Source: Granulosicoccus sp. (GTDB lineage: Bacteria; Pseudomonadota; Gammaproteobacteria; Granulosicoccales; Granulosicoccaceae). From it: a stretch of DNA of 44,282 nucleotides. The notes beneath the pieces were generated by a model. It was not told where the DNA came from. It saw only the letters and a program-made list of their open reading frames with translations, and did no database searches. Both the position numbers and the translations under genes were made by a program. This document shows, one piece after another, positions 17,800-26,153 of the stretch. The stretch covers positions 1-44,282 of the forward strand of contig JALZUD010000083.1 of assembly GCA_023301725.1 (NCBI GenBank), written 5' to 3'. The number at the start of each line of letters is the position of its first letter. Position 1 is the first letter of the stretch.

Positions 17800-18969
17800 A
17801 TGCCCTTTGACATAAAAAAAGTAGTTGCTACCGCCTTTTTGACCTTGGCTTCCTCAGTCGTTTCAGGGGCCGTCTCAGCGACAGCGGTAGAATCCAATGA
17901 GTTTTCTGCATTCTCCAGCCCGTATTTACAAGCAGCACCGTGGTTAGGTAGTAAATCTGATAGCGGTGTTGACACCAAGTACCCATTAAAAGCTGAGAAT
18001 GCAGAGCTTGCAGAGCGATGTCTAGATTGCATTGCAAACGGCACACATCCAGACAATGCTCTTGTGCCTGTTACCGACTTTTTGTCATTCGCAGCAGCAG
18101 CGGATCCTCAAATCAACAAGAGTACTAACAACCCGAGAGCGTCATTCCAAAACGACATCGCCAGCTACTTACTAGCTAAGGTGTACAACGATAGTAGCTA
18201 CAAGGGACTCATCATTGCTGGCGACCTTACGGAGCACACCTACAAGTGGGAGATTCTAAAGTTTTACAACTCCCTGCTAACCAGTAAGGAAAACGAACTG
18301 GATCCCATTCTTGAGCGCAGCAAGGAATTAAACAGGCTGTACGAAGGGCTTGGTAACCACGATATGAGAAAAGGTCCATGTAGTGTGGGCATCGGCAACA
18401 ACAGCATATGCGAGCGCGATCTTACCAATATCATCAGCCGGGACGATAGACGAGATCAAATAAGCTCACAACCGCCTCATTATTCTTGGGAATGGGATGG
18501 TATTCGTTTTGTTCAACTGAATCTTCTACCAGGAGATGAAGCTGAATCGGTGTGGAACGGTTCAAGTCGAGATCCTCAGGATGCCTTGAAATTCCTGAAG
18601 GACGAGCTGGCAGATGCCGGTCCTGATAAAAATGTCATAATTGTTCATCACTATGGCATGGACAGATTCTCCAACAAGTGGTGGACCACTGAAACCAAGA
18701 ATGCCTATGAAGAGGTGATCAGGGACTATCGAGTGGTTGCAATGATAACGGGGCACTTGCACTGGTCAAGGCGCTCGTCAAACATGCAACAGTGCTGGAA
18801 CGATATAACAGCCATAACGGTTGGAAGTCTTCGCTTGGGCTTCCATCTTGATTTCAAAATAGTCGACGACCACTTAACTGTTTCAAGATTAAGAAATGGC
18901 TCACCGATATGGAGTGATTCGTATTCCATCGGTCAGAGTGACACCCGATTTTGCGGAAAAAATACTTGA
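17800..18969 (+). CDS. Secreted calcineurin-like metallophosphoesterase
   Basis: A 389-residue protein with a signal peptide (KKVVATAFLTLASSVVSGAV). The metallophosphoesterase motifs occur in order: AAAADPQI (D-x-H variant with Gln), IIAGDLTEH (GDxxE-like), GLGNHDMR (GNHD), IIVHHYGMD and ITGHLHWSRR (GHxH). The first motif reads D-P-Q instead of D-x-H, a known variation in secreted members. Four or more cysteines before and within the domain (CLDC, CSVG, CERD, FCGK) suggest disulfides. The substrate is unknown and could be a phospholipid, nucleotide or phosphoprotein. The start at ATG 17800 begins the signal peptide; the frame opens nine codons earlier. Confidence 0.82.
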   Translation: MPFDIKKVVATAFLTLASSVVSGAVSATAVESNEFSAFSSPYLQAAPWLGSKSDSGVDTKYPLKAENAELAERCLDCIANGTHPDNALVPVTDFLSFAAAADPQINKSTNNPRASFQNDIASYLLAKVYNDSSYKGLIIAGDLTEHTYKWEILKFYNSLLTSKENELDPILERSKELNRLYEGLGNHDMRKGPCSVGIGNNSICERDLTNIISRDDRRDQISSQPPHYSWEWDGIRFVQLNLLPGDEAESVWNGSSRDPQDALKFLKDELADAGPDKNVIIVHHYGMDRFSNKWWTTETKNAYEEVIRDYRVVAMITGHLHWSRRSSNMQQCWNDITAITVGSLRLGFHLDFKIVDDHLTVSRLRNGSPIWSDSYSIGQSDTRFCGKNT

Positions 18970-19134
18970 TCTAAAGCTACCAGTTGCTCGTTGTTGCAGC
19001 TCTCGCAGTGCACGCTCCAGAAATCCGTTTCAAGCCGACCATAAGTCGAATGACCTTCCTGATGCTGTAGGGCGACGACTGTAACGTGTCGTCTATATCG
19101 ATATTCACCTGTATCTCAAAGAATTTTCTATCAT

Positions 19135-20409
19135 TTACAGACTCTTCATCAGCTGATTTGCAGTAAATGCAGTTTGGAAAATAGGTGCAAGCAGTGGCGC
19201 ACTAGGGACTGTTGATAGCTTTGTGATGGGTAAAGGCAAATCATTCGGATCCATACCCGTCAAAAGCTCAGCCATTGATTGTCCGAACATTGTACCGGTC
19301 GTTATCCCACGCCCGTTGTAGCCGATGGCGGTATACAGATTTTTTTCCAACTCATAAACGCGCGGCAGATGATCTGGCGTCATCGCTATCTGTCCATGCC
19401 AGGCCTGCTCGTACTCCATCTCACCCAGATCTGGAAAAATTCTTTTGATTTGTCTATTTGCCCAACGATGGGATAAACCGCTATCAACGTCTCCAATAAG
19501 TTTACCCATGCTGCCCACTAGAAGTCGATCAAAGGAATCACGGCGAATATTAAACATGATCTGCCCTGTATCCCAGAGGCCTTGTCTTTTCGGTAATACG
19601 TAGTCGGCCTCTGGTCCAAGTGGCTTAGTTGCTAGCTGGAAATAATGGATTGGCGTGAAAGCTCGTTTTAGGTTCGGCCAAAGATCGCCTGTGTAAGCGT
19701 TTGTGCCCAAGACAACAGCGTCCGCTGTGACCTGCCCTTGATCGGTTTCCACAATCCATTGCTTACCTTCTTTTTGCAGCTTTGTTGCCGTCACACCAGT
19801 GCTTATACTAGCGCCAGTATTCCGCGCAGCTCGGGCAAGGCCTCGGCAATACCCCATTGGATTTATCGTGCCGCAGCGATGATCTAACAACCCACCATGG
19901 AACGCACGCGTGCCAATCATCTCCGAGACCCTATCGCGATCAATCAGGTCGACTGCCTGCCCCAATCGCTGCCACTCGTTGTACCTGCCTTGCAGGTCTT
20001 TGAACCCCTTGGCAGAGTGGGCCGCGTGAATGGTGCCCGTGCGGGTAACTTCGCAACGCATCTGATGCTTCTCTATCAGCGAAAAAACGTACTCGGGGCC
20101 TTTACCAAAAAGCTCGATGAACCTCGGACCGTAGGTACTTCCCAACTGCTCGCGAACATCTTGAGGTGGCAGCCAGAGTGCTGCATTGACTAGACCACAG
20201 TTTCGCCCAGAACCACCAAAGCCAATCTGATTTGCTTCTATCACCTGAACATTCAGGTCCTTCTCAGCACAATGTAAAGCTGTGGAGAGACCTGTAAAAC
20301 CTCCACCTACAATCAGCACATCAAAGTGCTGGCCTACCAAAAATGGATCGCTTCTCTCTTGCTCCACTGAAGAGGAGTCCCACAGCGAGATCGGGCTATC
20401 TGTACTCAC
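19135..20409 (-). CDS. DAO-family FAD amine oxidase (PuuB-like)
   Basis: An FAD-dependent oxidoreductase of the D-amino-acid oxidase family, most like gamma-glutamylputrescine oxidases and related secondary-amine oxidases. The dinucleotide motif is FDVLIVGGGFTGLSTALH with the acidic end VIEAN. It is followed by FGGSGRNCGLVNAALW (flavin-binding, typical of the PuuB group), ADAVVLGTNAYTG, and near the end AWHGQIAMTPDHLPRV and IGYNGRGITTGTMFG. The substrate cannot be fixed. GTG 20409 was chosen because AGGAG lies 10 bases upstream and the length then fits the family. A TTG at 20442 would add 11 residues but has no ribosome-binding site. The next gene is divergent. Confidence 0.85.
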   Translation of the reverse strand: MSTDSPISLWDSSSVEQERSDPFLVGQHFDVLIVGGGFTGLSTALHCAEKDLNVQVIEANQIGFGGSGRNCGLVNAALWLPPQDVREQLGSTYGPRFIELFGKGPEYVFSLIEKHQMRCEVTRTGTIHAAHSAKGFKDLQGRYNEWQRLGQAVDLIDRDRVSEMIGTRAFHGGLLDHRCGTINPMGYCRGLARAARNTGASISTGVTATKLQKEGKQWIVETDQGQVTADAVVLGTNAYTGDLWPNLKRAFTPIHYFQLATKPLGPEADYVLPKRQGLWDTGQIMFNIRRDSFDRLLVGSMGKLIGDVDSGLSHRWANRQIKRIFPDLGEMEYEQAWHGQIAMTPDHLPRVYELEKNLYTAIGYNGRGITTGTMFGQSMAELLTGMDPNDLPLPITKLSTVPSAPLLAPIFQTAFTANQLMKSL

Positions 20410-20570
20410 AAGGTCATCACTCCTGTTGGTGCGCTGAAACAAGTATGCATCATTAGATATCCAAGGTATACAGCCGCATGGATCGCCACTTATGTGGGGG
20501 TGATGAGCTTATGAAAGCACCCTTCGTTAATAGCCTACAATGAATAAATACTCCGGAGCAAAGCAGCTAG

Positions 20571-20822
20571 ATGAAACATAAAATTGATCACATTGCCATT
20601 GGCACAAGTTCACTTGAACAAGGCATTGCTGCAATGAAGCAGAGCCTGGGCGTTGAGCTACCTAGAGGTGGCAAACACGACACTATGAGCACTCATAATT
20701 GTGTGATGCAAGCTGGCAACGATAGTTTCTTTGAGCTCATTGCAATCGATCCTGAAGCACCGGCAGATCCGGGCCGAACACGATGGTTTTCTCTGGACGA
20801 GGAGTCAAAGAATGATAGTTAG
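20571..20822 (+). pseudogene. Truncated VOC (glyoxalase-3-like) protein
   Basis: Only the first ~80 residues of a VOC-superfamily protein remain. The N-terminal part is conserved: KIDHIAIGTSSLEQGIAAM, LGVELPRGGKHDTMSTHNCV and FFELIAIDPEAP with GRTRWFSLDE. Full members continue for roughly another hundred residues with a second beta-alpha-beta module, and this frame stops right after SLDEESKNDS. The last 11 bases overlap the ectC start, and the ribosome-binding site for ectC lies in this tail. The simplest reading is a deletion or fusion that joined the 5' part of a VOC gene to ectC. The fragment may still be translated, but without its second module it probably cannot form the active barrel. 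Confidence 0.7.
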
Positions 20823-21195
20823 AAACCTTGACCAACTAAAAGCTTCAGGTGGCTACCAGGAAAAAGCAGGCGTCTGGACCAGCGCGCGCTACCTGATGAA
20901 AACTGATGATGTTGGGTTTACATTAACGCAAACAACCATTTGTGCAGGCTCTGAATTTACAATGGAGTATAAAAATCATATTGAGGCCAATCTTGTCATT
21001 GAAGGGACAGGAGAAGTGACAGATGCGGCCACTGGCACTGTGCATACACTGAAACCGGGCTCTATGTACACCTTGAATAAGCATGACCGGCACAGCCTTA
21101 AAGCCCTCACAGAAATGCGGTTGGTGTGTATTTTTACACCTGCGCTAGTTGGGACAGAAACTCACGACGAAGATGGATCTTATCCGTTGCTTTAA
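20812..21195 (+). CDS. ectC: Ectoine synthase-like protein (solitary)
   Basis: A 127-residue cupin of the EctC family, normal length. EctC cyclises N-gamma-acetyl-diaminobutyrate to ectoine. The iron ligands expected from characterised EctC proteins are present: Glu58 (KNHIEANLVIEG), Tyr86 (PGSMYTLNKHDRH) and His94. Substrate-site residues in VWTSARYLM and the C-terminal F-x-P...G-x-E-x-HDEDGSYPL are also kept. The ATG at 20812 has AGGAG 7 bases upstream. The frame opens 27 codons earlier, but that part belongs to the VOC fragment. There is no ectA, ectB, ectD or ask gene in the window, so it is a solitary ectC. Solitary EctC proteins may use scavenged precursor or act on other substrates. 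Alternatively it is another cupin enzyme. Confidence 0.85.
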   Translation: MIVRNLDQLKASGGYQEKAGVWTSARYLMKTDDVGFTLTQTTICAGSEFTMEYKNHIEANLVIEGTGEVTDAATGTVHTLKPGSMYTLNKHDRHSLKALTEMRLVCIFTPALVGTETHDEDGSYPLL

Positions 21196-21416
21196 TTGCC
21201 GCGACTGTTTAGTAAAGTCCGTGCGAAAAAGTGGACATAGGCATTATAGCCAGCGGATGGTGAGCAAATGAGGCGGAGCTAAAAGCCACTAGCACAACCT
21301 ATAGCTCAACTGTTAGCATAACTAACAATGAAATAAATCGAATCATGGTACCTACCTGTCAATTTAGGTGATCAGCACCACAGCATCGTAGTATATTAAC
21401 CATGAAAACAAGATTT

Positions 21417-21435
21417 TTGATAAACCATTTATCAA
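21417..21435. promoter_or_regulatory. Candidate operator before the nitrile hydratase operon
   Basis: TTGATAAA (21417-21424), CCA, TTTATCAA (21428-21435) is a perfect 8-3-8 inverted repeat, ending 17 bases before the alpha-subunit ATG. A bound regulator would block the leader, and as RNA it could form a hairpin close to the ribosome-binding site. No known consensus was matched. Confidence 0.45.
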
Positions 21436-21452
21436 CTACAGGTTAAAACTCT

Positions 21453-22070
21453 ATGCACAGCCACGATGATGATGATCACTCACACTTAACCGACATCGAA
21501 GCGCGCGTAAGGGCTTTAGAAAGTCTGCTAAGCGAAAAGGGCTATATCGATAGTGCATCTGTCGACAAAATAGTGCAAACCTACGAGAAAAAAATTGGTC
21601 CGCAAAATGGCGCGCATGTGGTTGCCAAAGCATGGACCGACCCTGATTTCAACTCATGGTTACAAGACGATGCAACCGCCGCCATTCACTCTTTGGGATA
21701 CACCTCCAGACAAGGCGAACACATGGTTGCCGTATTCAATTCAACCGACACGCATCACCTCATTGTTTGTACATTATGTTCATGCTATCCGTGGTCGGTG
21801 CTTGGGTTACCACCAACTTGGTATAAATCGCCTCCATTTCGCTCACGAGCGGTCCTTGAACCCAGAGCCGTACTGGCAGACTTTGGAGTAGAAGTATCGA
21901 CATCAACAAGTATCGAAGTGCATGATTCAACGGCTGAAGTACGTTATCTGGTTATTCCAGAACGACCAGCAAACACCGATAACCTCAGTGAAGCTGAATT
22001 GGCAAAGCTTGTGACAAGAAACTCTATGATTGGCACAGCTGTGCTTAACAAATCGACAGTAAGCTCATGA
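21453..22070 (+). CDS. nthA: Nitrile hydratase alpha subunit, cobalt type
   Basis: A 205-residue protein carrying the metal site of nitrile hydratase, which hydrates nitriles to amides. The motif VCTLCSCYPWSVLGLPP contains Cys106, Cys109 and Cys111. Thr107 between Cys106 and Leu108 is typical of cobalt rather than iron enzymes, where Ser is usual. Downstream SPPFRSRAVLEPR carries the conserved Arg pair region. The N-terminus is unusually rich in His and Asp (MHSHDDDDHSH) and might hold metal. The stop overlaps the beta-subunit start by 4 bases (ATGA). Thiocyanate hydrolase shares the motif but is built from differently sized subunits. Confidence 0.93.
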   Translation: MHSHDDDDHSHLTDIEARVRALESLLSEKGYIDSASVDKIVQTYEKKIGPQNGAHVVAKAWTDPDFNSWLQDDATAAIHSLGYTSRQGEHMVAVFNSTDTHHLIVCTLCSCYPWSVLGLPPTWYKSPPFRSRAVLEPRAVLADFGVEVSTSTSIEVHDSTAEVRYLVIPERPANTDNLSEAELAKLVTRNSMIGTAVLNKSTVSS

Positions 22071-22729
22071 ATGGCGGGGCAGATTTGGGCGGTATGATGG
22101 GATTTGGTCCTGTTGTACAAGAGGAGAACGAACTTAACTTTCACGCCGCATGGGAGGAACGTGTACTTGGAATGACCGTGGCGTTAGGTGCTTGCGGGCT
22201 GTGGAATATTGATCAATCGCGCTTCGCCAGAGAAAATATGCAACCAGCCGATTACATGAAATTCAGCTATTACCAGATTTGGCTTTGTGGCATAACAAAC
22301 CTTCTGAAAAAACATAATATGATAAATGAGGCAGAACTCGCATCTGGACAACCCTCGCTACCGCCAGTGGCCATAAAACGAAAACTACTGCCTGACGACG
22401 TCATGCCTATGCTGATGGCAGGTGGGCCGGCTAATCGAGAAGAGAAAACAGCAGCCTCTTTTTCGGTAGGACAACAGGTTCAAACCATCAACGCTCACCC
22501 GAGCACACATACACGCCTACCTCGCTATGCTCGAGATAAAACAGGCGTGATAAAGAAAATTCATGGCGTCCATGTTTTTCCAGATTCAAGTGCTCAAGGA
22601 CTTGGAGATGCGCCAACATGGCTCTATCAAGTGAGCTTTTCTGCCACTTCATTATGGGGTGAAGATAAAAGCGCACGCGATACTGTCTCTCTCGATCTGT
22701 GGCAACCGTACTTGAAGGCAGTATCATGA
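22067..22729 (+). CDS. nthB: Nitrile hydratase beta subunit
   Basis: A 220-residue beta subunit, in the usual order after alpha. Clear signatures are MNGGADLGGMMGFGPV at the N-terminus, the helical WEERVLGMTVALG and SYYQIWLCGI, and the SH3-like C-terminal part: FSVGQQVQTINAHPSTHTRL, YARDKTGVIKKIHGVHVFPD and YQVSFSATSLWGEDKS. It pairs with alpha to close the active site. It overlaps alpha by 4 bases and the activator by 4 bases, so all three are translationally coupled. Confidence 0.93.
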   Translation: MNGGADLGGMMGFGPVVQEENELNFHAAWEERVLGMTVALGACGLWNIDQSRFARENMQPADYMKFSYYQIWLCGITNLLKKHNMINEAELASGQPSLPPVAIKRKLLPDDVMPMLMAGGPANREEKTAASFSVGQQVQTINAHPSTHTRLPRYARDKTGVIKKIHGVHVFPDSSAQGLGDAPTWLYQVSFSATSLWGEDKSARDTVSLDLWQPYLKAVS

Positions 22730-23061
22730 AAGATGTCGACCTAACTCACCTACCTAATATGGTGCTCGTTGACAATGAGCCCGTTTTTAACGAACCTTGG
22801 GAAGCTCAGGCATTTGCCATGGTGATAGACCTTCACCAAAAAGGCGCTTTCACATGGACAGAGTGGGCAGATGCTTTGTCTACTGAGATTCATGGTTCTG
22901 AGCAACGAGATTACTACCAACATTGGCTGCATGCGCTGGAATCACTTGTAGCAATAAAGAAACTGGCATCAGCGGCTGCCCTGCAAGCTCGAAAAACCCA
23001 ATGGCATGAGGCGGCTGCGAGAACACCTCACGGTGAGGCAATTGAACTACAACGCGGCTAA
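22726..23061 (+). CDS. Nitrile hydratase activator (P14K-type chaperone)
   Basis: A 111-residue protein in the position of the small activator of cobalt nitrile hydratases, which delivers cobalt by swapping into the alpha subunit. Its sequence resembles a shortened beta-subunit N-terminus: VFNEPWEAQAFAMVIDLHQKG, FTWTEWADALSTEI, YYQHWLHALESLV. This is the expected P14K/NHase-accessory pattern. The ATG at 22726 lies inside the beta stop (ATGA). The frame is open nine codons further upstream within nthB, but the coupled ATG is preferred. Confidence 0.88.
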   Translation: MKDVDLTHLPNMVLVDNEPVFNEPWEAQAFAMVIDLHQKGAFTWTEWADALSTEIHGSEQRDYYQHWLHALESLVAIKKLASAAALQARKTQWHEAAARTPHGEAIELQRG

Positions 23062-23187
23062 GTAGTACTGCTCTCAATCACTACTACAAGCCGTACACTC
23101 TATCTGCCTAGTATCAATTTGCCGTTGATAACGGACATGTTAGGCTCATACCGGCGTCTCTAGTTCAGCTGAAAACCACGCACTACA

Positions 23188-24111
23188 ATGACACTAATAC
23201 CAGATAGAAACATGTTGCCAGGCTACTTGGCCGCATTTAGTGTAACGCTAATTTGGGCCACGTGGCTGGTTGCCAGCCGAACTGGTGCACAGTCTTCCCT
23301 AACACCGTATGATCTTGCTGCACTTCGTTACGGGGTATCTGCAGTTGTTGCGCTTCCACTCGTGTTGTATTTCAAACCGTGGCGTACGATGTCTTTTAAA
23401 CGAATTGCTGTAGTGAGTATTCTACTTGGGCCGCAGTACATATTAGCGGTGTTTTTTGGATTCGAATTTGCACCAGCTGCTCACGGCGGCATTTTCATGA
23501 ATGGCGCATTGCCTGCCATAACGCTATTGATATCATGGATATGGCTAAAAGAAAGTGCGCACCGCTGGCAGCTTTTAGGCGTTGTTCTGATATTTACAGG
23601 CACCCTCTTGGCTGCAGCCGATGTATCTGCCATATCAGTAGTAGGCGCCTGGCGGGGCGATCTGCTATTCATCATCGCCGGGGTTTTCTTTGCAGGCTAT
23701 CTGGTGGTGGGAAGATTGTGGAATATTAGTACTATGCAGGTGTTATTGTGCAGCTCAGTGGTCAATGCCATCTACTATGTCCCAATCTGGTTTTTCTTTC
23801 TTCCTACTGGTTTTGCTGATGCTGCGCAGAGTCAAATACTGCTACAGACACTCTATCAGGGTCTTATCCCCGGACTTCTGGGTCTGGTACTTGTAGCCTA
23901 CGCAACGCGCAACATTGGTGCGTCTTCTACTGCTGCGTTCATGGCCGCAGTGCCTACGCTAGGGACGGTATTGGGGGTGGTGTTTCTGTCAGAAGTGCCG
24001 GGTATGGCGGGCTGGTTAAGTTTATTTGTACTAACACCTGGGATTTTGTTAGTGGCGTTTTATGCCAGGCGAAAGCCTGAAAACACAATGCCAACCCCTA
24101 AGAAGACCTAA
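23188..24111 (+). CDS. EamA/DMT-family transporter
   Basis: A 307-residue inner-membrane protein with about ten hydrophobic helices in two EamA repeats, the pattern of drug/metabolite exporters such as RhaT or YdcZ relatives. Marks are LIWATWLVASRTG and the conserved ISWIWLKESAHRWQLLGVVLI in repeat 1. In repeat 2 are STAAFMAAVPTLGTVLG and FLSEVPGMAGWL. The substrate is unknown. It starts 126 bases after the nitrile hydratase activator on the same strand. Joint transcription is possible, and it may export an amide, amino acid or other product. The ATG has no strong ribosome-binding site. Confidence 0.85.
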   Translation: MTLIPDRNMLPGYLAAFSVTLIWATWLVASRTGAQSSLTPYDLAALRYGVSAVVALPLVLYFKPWRTMSFKRIAVVSILLGPQYILAVFFGFEFAPAAHGGIFMNGALPAITLLISWIWLKESAHRWQLLGVVLIFTGTLLAAADVSAISVVGAWRGDLLFIIAGVFFAGYLVVGRLWNISTMQVLLCSSVVNAIYYVPIWFFFLPTGFADAAQSQILLQTLYQGLIPGLLGLVLVAYATRNIGASSTAAFMAAVPTLGTVLGVVFLSEVPGMAGWLSLFVLTPGILLVAFYARRKPENTMPTPKKT

Positions 24112-24144
24112 TTCATGCAACATTCGACTAAGTTCAACCCTTAA

Positions 24145-25035
24145 ATGGTGATGTCTGAACACCCATCCAAGGTGAGCTTGCCGCAGACTAATCCCGGTGT
24201 TGTCACGGTGCTAGAATACCTAGTCATCAAATTTCCCTACTTGAATGAAAACATTTGGCGTAAACGCATCGCTGAAGGAAAGGTACATCGCCACGATGGA
24301 TCGTTGATAACACCACTATCGCCCTTTCAAGCGCATGAACGCATCTACTACTATAGAGAAGTCGACAGCGAACCTTGTATCCCGTTTGCCGAAGAAATAC
24401 TATTTCAAAATGAGCATATCTTAGTTGTCCATAAGCCACACTTTCTAGCAATCACACCTGGTGGCATTTATGTCAATGAGTGCCTACAAAATCGATTAAG
24501 GCGCAGTACCAGCATAGACACCATTCAAGCGCTGCATCGCATAGATCGGGTGACTGCAGGCATTGTTATGTTTTCGGTCAACCCAGAGAGTTGCCATCTC
24601 TATCATCACTTGTTTGCAGCACGTAAAATACAAAAAACCTATCAAGCCATTGCCAAAGTCGATAATGGTCAGGAGCTTGTAGGCCAAGAGTGGGAAGTTA
24701 GAAACCAGATTGTGCATTGCACACCTCGCTTTCGGATGCGCATAGCCGAAGGTCAACCCAATAGCCACTCTGTCATTCGATGCTTACAGCAAACCACAGA
24801 TAAAGCACTTTTTGAACTGAACCCGATAACAGGTAAAACTCATCAATTACGACTACACATGCAATCTTTGGGCTGGCCAATACTCAATGACAAATACTAC
24901 CCACAACTACAACCGTTATCAGCGGACGACTACAGCTTACCTTTACAATTATTAGCCAAAGAGCTTCAATTTATTGACCCTATCACTCAGCAAGCACGGC
25001 ATTTTAGCTGTGAGGATAAGTTAGTATTGGAATAG
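24145..25035 (+). CDS. RluA-family pseudouridine synthase
   Basis: A 296-residue RNA pseudouridine synthase. After an N-terminal S4-like part (EYLVIKFPYLNENIWRKRI) comes the catalytic domain: ILFQNEHILVVHKPHFLAIT, then ALHRIDRVTAGIVMFS, a variant of the HRLDRxTSG motif whose Asp is catalytic. ARKIQKTYQAI and ITGKTHQLRLHMQSLGWPIL follow. It modifies uridines in rRNA or tRNA, and the exact target is not evident. The start could be ATG 24145 or the ATG two codons on. It converges with the HEAT-repeat gene, 17 bases apart. Confidence 0.88.
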   Translation: MVMSEHPSKVSLPQTNPGVVTVLEYLVIKFPYLNENIWRKRIAEGKVHRHDGSLITPLSPFQAHERIYYYREVDSEPCIPFAEEILFQNEHILVVHKPHFLAITPGGIYVNECLQNRLRRSTSIDTIQALHRIDRVTAGIVMFSVNPESCHLYHHLFAARKIQKTYQAIAKVDNGQELVGQEWEVRNQIVHCTPRFRMRIAEGQPNSHSVIRCLQQTTDKALFELNPITGKTHQLRLHMQSLGWPILNDKYYPQLQPLSADDYSLPLQLLAKELQFIDPITQQARHFSCEDKLVLE

Positions 25036-25052
25036 CACTCTACGATAAACCA

Positions 25053-26048
25053 CTACTTGCGGCTTGGCCTCCTAGTTAATTCAATTTCCAAGCGTTCCAG
25101 CTCCAACAGCTGCGCAGGTGTTAATGTTTGCGACTTAAGCGACAGCAAGGCGGCGCTTCTAACACGCAGGTGTTCATCCGTATTTCGGAGTACGCTAAAC
25201 AAGCGATCAACTACTAACTCCTGATTCTCCACGTGATCGTGAAGCGCGTATACCGCCGCAGTACGTACATGCCGAGAGGTATCATCTAAAGCTGACACAA
25301 ATACATCCGTGTAGGCAACACCATCAGCCCATCGCGACAGTATGCCAAGACTAATTCCTCGCACATCTTCACTATCATGAGTTGCGAGTCGTGACACTTG
25401 ATCTGAAAGCTGGGCACGACTTTGTGCATCAACTGAACCGGGCTTTGCCAACGCTGTGAGGGCATCGATCAAGACATCCGGCTCAACCTCTGTTGCCAAT
25501 ATGCCTGAAACGATATCGCGAGCTATAGCGTTACCCGGTTGCACAGATTGCAATAGATCCATACCTTCCGCGCGTTGAGCGGCGTCTCCTGAATAGATCA
25601 ACTCACTGGCAAGTTCGGTTACTTGCTCACCACCTACCAGACCTAGAATTGAGGCCAGCGACTGTCTGCGCAAGGGATCAAGCTCCTGACGGTAAGCATC
25701 CATCAGAAGCTGTAGTAAAGCTGGATCCGCGCTTATAGAATCAACTAGTTCTCTAAGCTCATCTTCGCTGCGGGCCGAGTGCCAGTCAACAAAACGAGTA
25801 GTCGATAGCGCGTCAATTGTCAGGTCTGGTTCTATGGCGACAATAGGTGTCTCGCCTGCAACAACACTATCGTCTGAATTTTGCTCGACAATGTCAAAGG
25901 GTGATGGCCTAGTGGGGATTGGATAGGATGTTGCCCTATCCAACTCGACATCTGGAAGATCAGGATTCTTCATTATCCAAATGACTATCCAAATGGCCAA
26001 AGCTGCAGCAAACGCCAAGGCAACACCTACAAACGCGATAGGTTTCAT
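25053..26048 (-). CDS. Membrane-anchored HEAT-repeat protein
   Basis: A 331-residue protein with an N-terminal membrane helix (FVGVALAFAAALAIWIVIWI), a Pro/Asp/Ser-rich linker to about residue 85, and then alpha-helical repeats. The C-terminal part shows HEAT units, such as SEDVRGISLGILSRWADG, SRHVRTAAVYALHDHV and DEHLRVRSAALLSLKSQ. HEAT stacks bind proteins; a periplasmic docking role is likely but unproven. Its start is 12 bases from the perfect palindrome at 26060-26093, and no good ribosome-binding site is visible between them. Confidence 0.8.
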   Translation of the reverse strand: MKPIAFVGVALAFAAALAIWIVIWIMKNPDLPDVELDRATSYPIPTRPSPFDIVEQNSDDSVVAGETPIVAIEPDLTIDALSTTRFVDWHSARSEDELRELVDSISADPALLQLLMDAYRQELDPLRRQSLASILGLVGGEQVTELASELIYSGDAAQRAEGMDLLQSVQPGNAIARDIVSGILATEVEPDVLIDALTALAKPGSVDAQSRAQLSDQVSRLATHDSEDVRGISLGILSRWADGVAYTDVFVSALDDTSRHVRTAAVYALHDHVENQELVVDRLFSVLRNTDEHLRVRSAALLSLKSQTLTPAQLLELERLEIELTRRPSRK

Positions 26049-26059
26049 AGCCCGAAACT

Positions 26060-26093
26060 CAGTATGGTCTGTGTCATGACACAGACCATACTG
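26060..26093. repeat. Perfect 34-bp palindrome
   Basis: The arms have no spacer: CAGTATGGTCTGTGTCA is followed directly by its exact reverse complement. It lies between two minus-strand genes, 61 bases after the stop of the gene at 26154 and 12 bases before the ATG at 26048. As RNA it would form a very stable hairpin. No T-run follows (GAGTTTCGGG on the minus strand), so it may be a terminator of unusual type, an RNA processing or stability element, or an operator. Confidence 0.9.
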
Positions 26094-26153
26094 CAGCTGG
26101 GTAAGACTGAAGCATCGAAGATAACATTAGTCAGACACGCGACCCAAAGCTCC

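Noticed and set aside
21453..22729. Thiocyanate hydrolase instead of nitrile hydratase
   Set aside because: The subunit sizes, alpha-beta-activator order and beta-subunit signature fit nitrile hydratase.
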